64,000 nucleotides of DNA from Clitopilus passeckerianus (taxonomy: Eukaryota; Basidiomycota; Agaricomycetes; Agaricales; Entolomataceae), in the NCBI GenBank assembly GCA_944990035.1, contig CALYLX010000137.1, forward strand, positions 1 to 64,000, in the 5' to 3' direction. The position numbers were made by a program, and so were the translations under genes. The notes below the pieces were generated by a model that worked only from the letters and a program-made list of their open reading frames with translations, was not told the DNA's origin and did no database searches. The stretch's first letter is position 1; each line of letters starts with the position of its first letter. This document shows, one piece after another, positions 24,063-34,445 of this stretch.

Positions 24063-26294
24063 TCACCTCCGCGAACCTCGCCCCTCCCATTCCTTCCCTC
24101 CGTTCACTTCAAGCTCCCACTGCATAAGTGCTTGTTCATCCCATACCTTGTCCGACTTATCATCACCATCTTTCAAGAACTTCTCACCTCTGAATTGGAT
24201 AGGGAGATAGGGATTGTGGACGGGATGCCTGAACAGGGTTGGTCACACGATGGCCGAAAAACAGGAAACTCGTAAACTTACGCGTATTCTGGGTTGTACT
24301 TGTACGCTTCACCATATCCGAGTTCTTTCATCAACTTCGTCGGCGCGTTGCGAATCTGCATCGGCACAGGGATCGTCGTGTCAAGTTTGGCTGCTGCTTC
24401 GGCCCGGGCATATGCTTCATAAGCTCGTGTAGATTTCGGTGCTTCTGACAGATATGCTACCAAGTGTGCAATATTGATACGACATTCTGGCATGCCTATT
24501 TGCTGGCAAGCATGAAGCGTTGCGACGGCCTAGCTAATGTTAGTGTCGAGGCAACAGAGACGACGGAAAGCTCACCAAGGGCAGTGCCTGAGGATCTGCA
24601 AGGCCAATATCCTCACTGGCACAGACTACCATCCGCCGTGCAACGTATAACGGGTCTTCTCCAGCAACTAGCATTCTGGCTAGCCAGTACATCGCTGCAG
24701 TTCCATCACTTCCCCTCACGCTTTTATGAAGGGCAGATATCATATCATAATGACTATCTCCCGAGCGATCATAGGATGCTGAGACTGATCTCCGTAGGGT
24801 GCTCAGCAACAAATCCTCTGAGGTGTCCTGAGGTGCCTTGATAACCAACTCCAACAAGGACAGGGCTACTCGAGCATCTCCGTTCGCCAAGGCAGAAATT
24901 GTGGTGATGATCTTCTCCGTTAATTGAGGAAATTTGGCATTTGTGACTTGCGAAGTTTCTTCGCACGTTGGCTGTGAACTTCCTGGCGGTGTCGGTGGCC
25001 GGTCAGGCAGCTCATCCGCTGCAGGGGAAGCTGCTACTTCAGAGGCAAGACGGTTTGCCGCGTTGAGGACAATCGTCCGGATCTCCTCATTTGAAAGCCG
25101 TTCCAGAACAAAGACTCTGGGGCAAGCAAACTTCAATCAGTTCAATGCCTCAAGTTAGGTTGATTAACCAGCTTACCGACATCGACTTAACAAAGCTCCT
25201 GTGAGCTTGAAAGATGGGTTTTCGGTTGTAGCCCCAACCAGCTGTTAACTTTGTTCAACATGACGTGCGAAATGAAAAGAGAAAAAGACAATATGCCTGA
25301 ATATGTCCTCGTTCGACGAAGGGAAGAAATATGTCCTTGGATTAGAGTATAAGCTCTTTTCGAATAGATAGACGATTGCATTACCTGCTGAGCTTTGTTA
25401 AACCTGTGCACCTCATCTAGGAAAAGAACTGTCTTTCTGCCCAAAGTTTCAGCACAGCTACTTGAGGTGAGACAAATACTACAGACCTGCCTGTGAGGGC
25501 TAACGTATTTTTGCTTCCTCCATGACTGCTCGCACCTCATTGGTCCCGACGTTAGTGGCACTAAGTTCTTTGAACACCGATTCCGAATGCTGTGCAAGCA
25601 AACGAGCGAGTGTAGTCTTACCGCAGCTGCATACAAGAGCATCAAATTAGCCATTTCAATGCAAGCTGCCAATTTAACTCACCCTGGAGGGCCCCAAAAA
25701 TAACGGAGCCTGCTGAGCCTGCACTAGCAATCGTCTTCATAAGCAGAGAATCTGGGCCAGTGAGATGCTGCTGTCCGATATATTCGGAAATAGATTCCGG
25801 TCTCATTCTTTCTGCTAAGGGTGCAGCGTTTTGGAAATGCGCATGTTTGGTACGCTTTCTGCTGGTATCTATAGGCATAGAAGCTTTCCCGAGAAGAGAC
25901 ATAGGTTCATCATCATCAAGTAGCTTTGACGAGGATTGAGTGGCGGTATGGGGCCTCTTCAATGTTTGCGTAAAGACTGGTGCAAGAGGTGAAGATGGAG
26001 GGCCACTGGAGGTAGCAAGTCGTTTTTGACTAAGTTGAGAGGAAGATGGTGTTGCTTTCAAAGCCACAGGTTGTATGGAGCCGTCAACAACGTATTTTTG
26101 CATCCGCTGTCGATGTGTTCATTGATGGAGCGTGAAAGGACGTCTTTAGCACAAATGGGACTATATCGACGCGATATGAGTTAAGTCAACTCTCTTTCAG
26201 TGTTAACGCACGTACCAAGAAACTTTAGGAGAGTCAGCACGCGTTATTGTAGAGATAAAGACCAAAACATACCGGACTTGGTCGTCGAAAGCAT
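24063..26294 (-). CDS. MGS1: Mgs1/WRNIP1-type AAA+ ATPase with UBZ finger (frame broken in the Walker A exon)
   Basis: Maintenance-of-genome-stability ATPase acting at stalled replication forks and binding ubiquitinated PCNA. The N-terminus, assembled from two tiny exons, is MLSTTKSVSCPICAKDV followed by INEHIDSGC: a UBZ4 zinc finger as in Rad18 and WRNIP1. Then a Ser/Pro linker, LAERMRPESISEYIGQQHL, the Walker A text GPPGCGKTTLARLLA, LFLDEVHRFNKAQQ (Walker B), IQLVGATTENPSFKL (sensor 1), LLSRCRVFVLERL, and the C-terminal domain with DPLYVARRMVVCASEDIGLA, AYEAYARA and KELGYGEAYKYNPEYA. One T is missing in the run at 25696-25700: VIF reads on as GALQG instead of WGPPG. A 62-base intron with a GTTGTT donor after DSGCKN joins the finger to the linker. 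Confidence 0.9.
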
Positions 26295-26482
26295 GCAGCA
26301 CGTAATTTAGTCGTTACGTAAAGTTCGCCTTCATACACGTTGTCAATGCAAATGCAGGGTCCATCAAGCACGCTTTCTCCAAGAAATAAATGTATTGATT
26401 ACAAGGGGTACAAGCCGAATTCTCGGCAGTTCATACAGCACGTCGTACAACAAAATTCCGTCCTTACAAAACCAATACAATC

Positions 26483-27306
26483 CTAGATGACACCAGGAAT
26501 TAAACGATATGGCACATGTGCCGCCCAGTCATCCCACTGATCCCCAAATGTCTCTTTAAGAGCACGATCTTCCTTTGGCATGCGAATCATTAGCCCGGAT
26601 CCGATGAATCCACTCAGGAGCAAGAAGACTCCGGTCGCTACTCGCCCCACAGTCGTGTCGAATATACCGCATTCTCGCGCCCACGAGCCCTAGCGGAATG
26701 CCATCAACGAGACGCATATCATGAGAGAGATCTGTCAACTTACAGGCGAAGCATGCATGCACACCGTACCAGCTATGGTGAGGATAGCACCAGTGTATCC
26801 AGGGTGTCGAACAACCGAGTATGGGCCAGACGTCACAAGGGTATGATCCTTGCGGATAACCATCTCAAACGTGAAGAATCGTCCCAAAGTGCGATAGCAC
26901 TTCCAGCGTATGAAGCCTCCAAGCCCTGTAAGGAAAGCTCCAAAGAAGAATATCGGAGTGGGCTTAATATTGGCTGCGGTTCCGCGCCAGACCAGCCTGT
27001 CAAGCACCTTGTGGGCTATTTCCGATTTGCGCCAGTGATGTGCAGCGATGACTGCGCTCTCGGCGAGTGCAGCACCCCATGTAATCAGCTATGGATAGGA
27101 CGTTAGATGTTAGATGTATGTCACCAGCGCATCTCTAAGAGCCTCACCTTGACGCTGAACGGGAGTGATCGATGCTTCATCACCCCATTCTCCATCCGAG
27201 TCTTCATTTGCTTGTCCTCTTGGGAGGGGCGAGGAGTCGGAGGAGTAGCACCTACGTGCAGCCCGACGGCTGCAACCAAGATACAAGGGATTCTGACCAG
27301 AGACAT
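26483..27306 (-). CDS. Isoprenylcysteine carboxyl methyltransferase-like membrane protein
   Basis: Multi-span membrane protein beginning MSLVRIPCILVAAVGLHVGA. Its core reads YRTLGRFFTFEMVIRKDH, then LVTSGPYSVVRHPGYTGA, the SAM-binding signature shared by Ste14/ICMT and related methyltransferases. The last exon adds a further membrane segment and MRMP-like IRMPKEDRALKETFGDQWDD, ending with RLIPGVI. ICMT methylates the prenylated C-terminus of Ras-like proteins and pheromones in the ER. Fungal genomes carry several short ICMT-like paralogues with unproven substrates, so I do not assign STE14. Five or so introns. Length about 240 residues. Confidence 0.8.
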
Positions 27307-28092
27307 CCTGCAGGAGTTGGTGAGGGGAAGGAGTGCGGGGAGTTTCCTCGTCCGACTTGTTTATCGAGACTGTCACCTTCACATCGTGTTTTATACGCTT
27401 TCAGCCAGTGCCAGGTTCGGTTTCTAGAGCGATGGATATCTCGGAGACACAACCAAATTCTGTCCGCATATTTTTGAAGCGAGGTACCAGATCAATCAGA
27501 ATTTTTGCCGACGGAATAAGGTAGAAGATGAAAGGGAAGCGAGCCCCAGAAAGCAACCTTATGAACCGTCCAGTAGCTGGTCAGGGTTGAGAGTCTCATG
27601 AAAGGACTGGTAAGTCCATAAGAAGGATTGAAAGGGCACAGCGTGCCCTCTTAGCGTCATTGCGGCGAGGAACGTGTCGAGGGTTCAAAGAAATAACCCA
27701 TTGATCCTGTGTTACCTCGTGGTGACAGGTCCAGACGAAACCGCTTGATGTGGACACACAGGCCCGATAAATGACCAGTGATAACTACATGAAAGGGAGA
27801 ATTTGACTAATGAGATCTGAGAGCCTGTGGAACATGCGAGAGCATATGGCCCAATAATGCCAATCCTGGGCGCTTGTTTATTCGGAAGGCTATGAGAGGA
27901 GTAAGAATGACGGACCGGGGCCCGAACTCAACCCGATTTTCAGTTGTTCCTTGTTGGGGCACGATTGTGAAGGAATGGTAATCGGACGTCGTTGCAAGGA
28001 ATGTGCGTAGTACCAGATTATGATAATTATGCTAGTCCGACAGCAAATCTAAAGGAGCCTTCGACTATACAATGATATGTTCCGTGTAGAGC
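27307..28092. other. Intergenic, no supported gene
   Basis: About 790 bases between the start of the ICMT-like gene and the end of the OSCP gene. No open frame with recognisable content. An inverted repeat AGGGCAC-AGC-GTGCCCT lies at 27633-27649 (7-base arms, 3-base loop). It presumably holds the ICMT-like promoter and OSCP 3' flank. Confidence 0.4.
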
Positions 28093-28844
28093 TTAGACGG
28101 ATTCTGTGGTGAGGGTTAGTAAAGTGTGCAAAGACAACACTGAAGCACTAACGTTGAAGAGCATTGTTAAGCTTAGTGACCTGGGATTGAACAGAGAGAT
28201 CAATGGTCTTGTCACCGAAGTCGACAATGATTCCACCAAGGACGGAGGGGTTCACCTATTCCATACGAATGCCGTCAGCAACATGACTCAAATGAACAAA
28301 AGATACCACTGCGTACTTTGTTGGAAATTTTGAGGACCTTAGCCTTCTGACCAGCCTGAGATTGCTTGAGCGAAGTCTCCAGACGTGTCAAGACGTCCTG
28401 TGCGAGGGGTGTTGCAGACGTGACGATGACGTTCAACTCTCCTCGATACTCCGCCACGAGTTCATTGAAACCCTCAATGACGCCCTGCGTCTCTCCAAGG
28501 CGACCATTCTGAGAGAGAACGTTGAAAAGGTTCTTGGTGATCTCCGAGACGGGTTCCTTCTTTGCACCGGCTCCTTCCAACTTGGTGAAAAATTGTGAGA
28601 GTGCAGTCGACCTTTCTGTCGAGGAGAGAGTGGGGTTGGAAAGGAAAGAGCTGTTTTCAGGCTGGGTTTTAATGGAGCTGGAGATATTGTTCAACTCCGT
28701 GTGGACCTTTGTGAGAGTCTGTGGTGACTTGGCGAGTGCTGCACCATAAATGGCCTGCGAGTACTTGGTGGCAATGGCAGATGCTGCACGACGTCCCAGA
28801 CCAGGAGCAGCGCGAACTGAGCGGGCGGTGGCGGAGAGTATCAT
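28093..28844 (-). CDS. ATP5: ATP synthase subunit 5 (OSCP), mitochondrial
   Basis: Oligomycin-sensitivity conferral protein, the stalk subunit joining F1 to the peripheral stator in the mitochondrial inner membrane. The N-terminus MILSATARSVRAAPGLGRRA is a typical basic presequence. The body has ATKYSQAIYGAALAKS, a helical N-domain, KNLFNVLSQNGRLGETQGVI, ELNVIVTSATPL, and the C-terminal IIVDFGDKTIDLSVQSQVTKL typical of OSCP/delta. The last exon encodes only the final residues after an intron at about 28100-28145. Length of about 225 residues is normal. Divergent from the TRP-like channel gene about 500 bases away. Confidence 0.93.
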
Positions 28845-29340
28845 GGTTTACGGTTTTTATGAACGACAGCAACGACGGAGGAAGACCAGACCAAAGTGCA
28901 GAGTTCGGAGTCCGCCGGGTTGGGCACGTGACCGTATCGCTTAATGACATTGACGAAAGGGGATCGAACATCGGATCAACGGCGAGTGCGAGACCTGACT
29001 AAAATATGGGTGGAGTAAAGGAGCGCTGCGGTAAAACGTGCATTTGTCGGTCCACTGTTAGTCCTCGTTTCATCAGCCAGGCAGCCAGCAATACTCCTAC
29101 CAGCCATATACAGGCTGTTTAACGCGTGGCTGCCAAGTTTCCTGCCAATACAACGACGTAGGGAGGCAAAGAACCCTTCGTCAATCTCACAGTGACCGCA
29201 GTACAAAGAACAATAACATCGGCAAGGTACTTTTATCTGTTTTGGGCACAAAAGACTAGGGCGTCCGCTGAGTTTCCTATAAGAGAGGCTTAGTTGAACC
29301 TAATCACTCCCCGACTGTGTCTGCTTGTTTTTCCAACTCT
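28845..29340. other. Divergent intergenic region between OSCP and TRP-like gene
   Basis: About 500 bases that must hold the promoters of both neighbouring genes. An open frame on the minus strand at 28976-29251 has no recognisable content and overlaps the promoter region. Nothing else is seen. Confidence 0.4.
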
Positions 29341-31711
29341 ATGTTCTTTCTCCTCGCCAGGCTGCGAGCTTGCACCTTCCTTCTTCTTCTCCTTTGCGTG
29401 GTTGGCCATGCACGCGAAGATTCACTATGTAAGTCATATTCATTCTCGGATTAGCTCTGGGCTCACTCGCTATAGTCACTTCTTCCGTTACCTATTGCGA
29501 ACCCCCAGAAACACTCCTGATCCAACGTTTCGAACTCGCATACTTTGCCAAGAATCAGTCCATCACATTTAACATTTCCGCAGCCAGTGTGGTGAGTTCC
29601 CCCAACGCATCGGACCAATCGCATGTCCACCCTCTGACCTCTTCGCTAGGAACCCAACGTCAATGTCACTGCCAATGTTCTCCTCAATGTTTATGGACTT
29701 CACCCCGTCAACGTCACTCTTGACCTGTGCTCCCTCTTCGGTGGAGCACTTTGCCCACTACCCATGTACAACTTCACTGGATCAGACTCGATTTCGCTGC
29801 CAAAATCTCTTGGAGTCGCCGACCGGATTCCAGGGATAGCGTTCAAGATTCCAGATCTCGAGGGTGTTGCTCAACTGGTTTTAGCTGAGGTTGGCACCGG
29901 CAAGGTCAAAGCCTGTGTTCAGGCCACGCTTTCAAATGGCTGGTCTACCCATCAGCTCGCTGTTGAATGGGTAGCGGGAGGAGTAACAATTCTGGCTTCT
30001 CTCCTAGCCCTGTGGCATTCCTTTTCACCTGATTCAATTTTTACTTTCCGATTTTTGGAGCTCCTGTTTCTCTATCAATCGATAGCATCCACATCATTCC
30101 TTAACCTCAACTATCCATCAACTTACCGCGCCTTCACCCTCAACTTCGCTTGGGCTATGGGCCTAATTTCAGCATCTTCACGTTCGTCTATCCAAGTCTC
30201 TATTGATAACATGCGCCACCTCACCGGAGGAAGCTGGCGGACGCGACATCTGAATCCGCCGTTGGCTATGTCAATCGCAAGCTTAGCCCCTACAATTTCC
30301 TCTTCGATGTCAATTCCAATACCCTTACAACGCCAGCTGCATTTAAGTCCTTCAAATCGCTAGCCACCGATGCTAGCTCCAGCGGAGTTCAGACAGTCAC
30401 GACGAGCTCCTCCAATGTCCTTCAAGCCGGACTCCCCATCTACGTGAATTCGTTGCACATTGCGACAGCAAACACCTTCACAACAGCTTTTCTAATCATG
30501 CTCATTTTGGTTGCAATACTTCTCGCCCTTGCTCTGTTAGGATATGGGATACTATTTATTCTGCGCCGACGGGGTATGAACGGTGCCGAGAACTTCAACT
30601 ACGTCGCATTCCTCAAATCATGGTCTATCCGACTTGTATGTGTTCTTTCCCGATTTTGACGTCACTCACGCTGATTTCAGTTTGCCTGTAGCTCTTATTC
30701 GTGTTTTCTCCGATGATGATATTCTCACTATACCAATGGACGTTGAAGGATTCGTGGCTAGCAGTCCTCCTTTCTGTCATCACCTTCCTAGCTGTTACCA
30801 GCTATGCGCTTTACCTGGCCATCAACACTGTGCTGCGGGGACGGCGTTCAACCACCGAAGGCCTTTACGTCGATAAGGCGCAGCTACTCTCGAATGGCCC
30901 GCTCTACAATCAATATCGAGCTCCCTACTTTTTCTTCTTCATCCCTCTCCTCGTCGCCACATTCCTCAAAGCCATCTTTATCGCCTTTGCAAGAGGGAAC
31001 GGGGAGGCTCAAATTATCCTCGTCGTCATCCTCGAGGGATTGGTCCTCATTTCGCTCTTGGTATTCCGCCCCTTTAAAACCCGCGGAGCCGACGCCTTCT
31101 CTAGCTTCTTAGCGATATCGCGGCTGGTCTGTTCTGGCCTCACCATTGCTTTCATCGAACGCCTCAACGTGGCGCCCATACCCCGTGTTGCCATTGGGCT
31201 AGTCATCGCAGTCATTGCCTCAGTGACTATCCTAGTCACGTATGTCAATCTCATAATCAACTCTGGCGTTCATAGACTTTGGAGACGGGATGCGCCTTCA
31301 TCTTCTCGTTCCTCGAGTACCTTGGTGCACGAAACAGAAAAGGGGTCGAACGAAAGTGACGATGGTTCTAAGGAAGACGTCCACAGGCCGTATAACCCAA
31401 CACCTCAGCAAAACATCCCTCTTGATCCCCAATATCTGCAGCCATATCCCGTTTCTCCGACTGTTTCCCCGACAACCACCGAGCATCCCAGCGTAAACAC
31501 TAGGGATTCTGGTACAATCACCATCGGATCCCTCCTTCCCCGTAGATGGTCCTTCACACCGCTCAGCTCTCCAACACAATCATCTCAAGCACATGAACCT
31601 GCATCCCCTCATTCACCACCTCATTCTCAAACGCACTCATACTTAGATCCACGACTCTCTACAATCTCTTCACATTCGGACATTTCGCAATCACTCAATC
31701 ACCGTCATTGA
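29341..31711 (+). CDS. TRP/FLC-like membrane protein with ML-like lumenal domain (frame broken once)
   Basis: Fungal TRP-like channel or flavin-carrier family (Flc, Pkd2). The ATG at 29341 opens a clear signal peptide (MFFLLARLRACTFLLLLL) that is spliced to SVTYCEPPETLLIQRFELAY, the ML-like domain, with ITFNISAASVEPNVNV and LNVYGLHPVNVTLDLCS. Then about nine membrane segments, with NMRHLTGG, NRKLSPYNFLFDV, NGAENFNYVAFLKSW, and a cytosolic Ser/Pro-rich tail. Members of the family act in the ER, Golgi or plasma membrane in calcium, sterol or wall homeostasis. The frame changes between NMRHLTGG and KLADATSESAVG at about 30223-30237; one base is missing. A 41-base excision starting in CCAA/GTCTCT would also restore the frame but would delete the conserved MRHLTGG. 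Confidence 0.85.
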
Positions 31712-31897
31712 CCTAGAACTACCAAACTAAATAGACAACCACTACAAATGGAACCATTCTTCGCATTAGATACTCGATTCGCTACTCTATCCACACTTAG
31801 TCGCTGTATATCGCAAGCATTGACTTTATCATATTTTTCTTGTTTTGAAATGAATTCGATCAGTGATTTTTGCCTTTCTTGCACGTGAACGCGCATC

Positions 31898-32639
31898 ATG
31901 TTCAGGCTTTCCCGGAGCACATTGCCTCCTTGTCAATGTCGAAGGATTCCGTCCGTTCTGGCAACGCCTGGACGGTCAATACAGCAGACGGTGCCAACTA
32001 GAGCCCCCAATCCTTATCCATTTCCGAAGAATGCTCGTCCTACGCCTCACCAAATCTTTCACCTTCCCCACAATGCCTCACAAAGCGACATAAAAGCCCG
32101 ATGTTAGTCCCAGTCCTCTGCTTTGCATAGATTGTGTCGTTCTGATCCATCTTTCTGAATAGACTACGACCTCGTTCGTATATATCACCCCGACAAGGGC
32201 CACCAAGACCTTACACCGGAAGCAGCGCATGCACGTTTTCAGACCATCACGGCTGCATATGATGCACTTCGGGGCAAGACACCACTGAGTGCGGCTGGTG
32301 TCGCAACGGGTTTCCGAGCAAATGAAGCTCCACCACAAACTACGACGGCATGGCGGGCACGAAGCCGGCGGGAAGCATTGTATTCTGGCGGAGACGACCG
32401 GTGGAAGGATCGGGTTATTTTGGCAGGAGTTATTGCAGTACGTGCTCAGTGGCTTTGATTCCTCATATCCTACTCACTTGTTTGAAAGACTGTTGTTATT
32501 TTGGTGATCCAAACCTTCACAACGAGAAGGCAGGCCCTGGCTGAAGCCGTAGCTGCTCAGCGACGCAGTGCAGCTGCCAACCGAGGTCCGGCGCCCTCTG
32601 TCTCCACCGCCGATCCGGATAGCAGGCTCAGCGCGTAAC
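31898..32639 (+). CDS. J-domain protein with one membrane span, probably mitochondrial
   Basis: Starts MFRLSRSTLPPCQCRRIPSV, an Arg/Ser-rich N-terminus of mitochondrial type. A J domain follows: HQIFHLPHNASQSDIKARYY, the hallmark HPD in RIYHPDKGHQ, and ARFQTITAAYDALRGKTPL. A single membrane segment VILAGVIATVVILVIQTF (split by an intron) and a short hydrophilic tail end it. J-domain proteins stimulate Hsp70 ATPase. This layout resembles yeast Jid1 of the mitochondrial inner membrane, but that is an analogy and not a proven orthology. Two introns. Confidence 0.75.
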
Positions 32640-32729
32640 AGTGGCGAAAGGCTCGACCAACATTATCTTAGATGCCTTGTAATCATCCCCTAATATCCAT
32701 GTATTGGCAAACTAAAGACTACGGAACAA

Positions 32730-34198
32730 CTAGAAGTAAAGTCCCACCCACCCGTCCGACTTGACAATCACCCTATCATCACCTTGCTTGTTCCCTGCCC
32801 AATGCGTCCAGTCCTGCTTCTCGTCGCGGCTTTTGCGCGTTGTGGGTGTGAAGGATTGAAGGTCAACTGTGGTGAAACCTGGGGCCTCCATTGACACTTT
32901 GCCTCCGAACTCAGCTTTCTTGTAATGCAGGTACATATCACTCTTGCCTGCAGAATGACGGCTCGAGATTGGTCGCTTGAAAACCTTGGAACTTAAATAG
33001 AAGATATCGGTTTGACCTGTTCCGGTATTCGTCCTAAGTATGGCTGGTTCGGGGCTGTCCATGTCTCTGGGTTCGGAAGGAATAATATGGAGATTGGTGA
33101 TGCCACTAGCCCTGGTGGTGATTTGCGTTTCCTCAACCACAGCGACGTCCCCGACCATCCACCCGTGCCCTATCTCCAGCGTCGTCTTCTTGCCGCGGAT
33201 ACCGTCAGTCGGTAAGAGCATGTTTTGGGGTCCTTCCGCTTCAAGTTGACGGAGAGGTTGTCCAGTTCGACATTCGCATCGGGATCGAATTTAAGATGTG
33301 TCTTCGTGTAGGTGGCGATACGAAGGTTCTTCAGCGTTTGCGGGACATACATCTTGATGTCATACCGTATACATGACTTGATTGCACGGGGTGTAGATAT
33401 CTGGAATTGCCCAGCAATGGATTCCTTGGTGGCCGGTTCAGGTTCTCGGATATCGACCATCTTCAGGAGTGCATTGTCTTCGGTGCGTATGGTCACCTCG
33501 TACTTGACATCGGTCGCATCGGGGGCACCTTGGGCGATGACCAATGTTCCAATGGCCTCGCCGATTGTTTCAAATGAATGGCTGGCCGAGGAAGCGTGGA
33601 CGGGTATATTAAACGTAGCAGAGGATTTGAAAGGAGCCTCTCGACAAACGAGAGAAGTGCTGAAAGCAGGCATATCTTCTAGACCTGTCGGTGATCCCTG
33701 TAATTGGCGTTGTAAACCCAGAACATAAACTCAAGGACTCTACTAACAATGAACGACCAGAAGAATATCTTCTTGGCAATGAGACCGAGTATGAGAATAC
33801 CAGTAGCTTTCCAGAATAGACCACAGCTAGATATAAATATAAATTTTCATTCCTTAAAGTCCTGATTGACATGACTTACTCGATCCCCATGCAAACGCAG
33901 CAGTTGGCCTTCCTCACGGGCCGCCTTCGATTCAACAGTTCAATGTCAATTCTCGGCTCATTGTTACCAGAGGCATCACGTCGGGCATTCTCCACGCGTG
34001 CCTCCTCGACAGTCATGGTATGTTGGTCTGTGTAGACTCAAATCAACTGGCCGTATTCACTTTAACCAAGTACTTACAATCATTCCAAGTTTCCCTCAGC
34101 TTCAGAGCAGCCATGATAGCACCTATTGTGGCAAGGTAGACCAGCCATGTGCGGTTTGCCTCTGAAGATACATTCACCCCAACATTGGCCCCTGTCAT
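32730..34198 (-). CDS. Tandem paralogue A, membrane-anchored protein of unknown function (frame broken once)
   Basis: First of two neighbouring minus-strand genes with the same plan. Spliced reading: a hydrophobic N-terminal segment (WLVYLATIGAIMAALKL), an acidic/Arg stretch, a Cys motif (KANCCVCMGIE), a second hydrophobic segment (GLFWKATGILILGLIAKKI), then GSPTGLEDMPAFSTSL and a beta-rich domain with DATDVKYEVTIRTEDNALL, KSCIRYDIKMYVPQTLKNLR and LPTDGIRGKKTTLEIGHGW. It ends DGWVGLYF. The paralogue shares PTGLE, MPAF, RYDIKMY and GIRGK motifs. I know no family name or function. One base is missing in the TTTTGGGG block at 33223-33230, between KRKDP and NMLLPTDG. An earlier start within the first exon is possible. 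Confidence 0.7.
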
Positions 34199-34445
34199 GG
34201 TTGCGGTTAGTAGCTGAAAGCAATTTCACTTCGCGCTTGGAGAACGGCGATTGGTCTTTGGCATTGCCAACAGACACGTTGACCTTCGAACCGAGCTACT
34301 CGGACAGACGTCATCCAGGGATCTCGTTTCGGTTACTGACAACTGACAGTGTGTGGATTTAATTTCCATGATTCTATACAAGATTGCCTAATGCCCAACA
34401 GAATGGTAATTAAACGATAAGTTATTGTCCATGCAAAGTGAATAT

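Noticed and set aside
28976..29251. Minus-strand 91-codon Cys-rich frame between OSCP and the TRP-like gene
   Set aside because: It overlaps the divergent promoter and shows no signal peptide or family motif.
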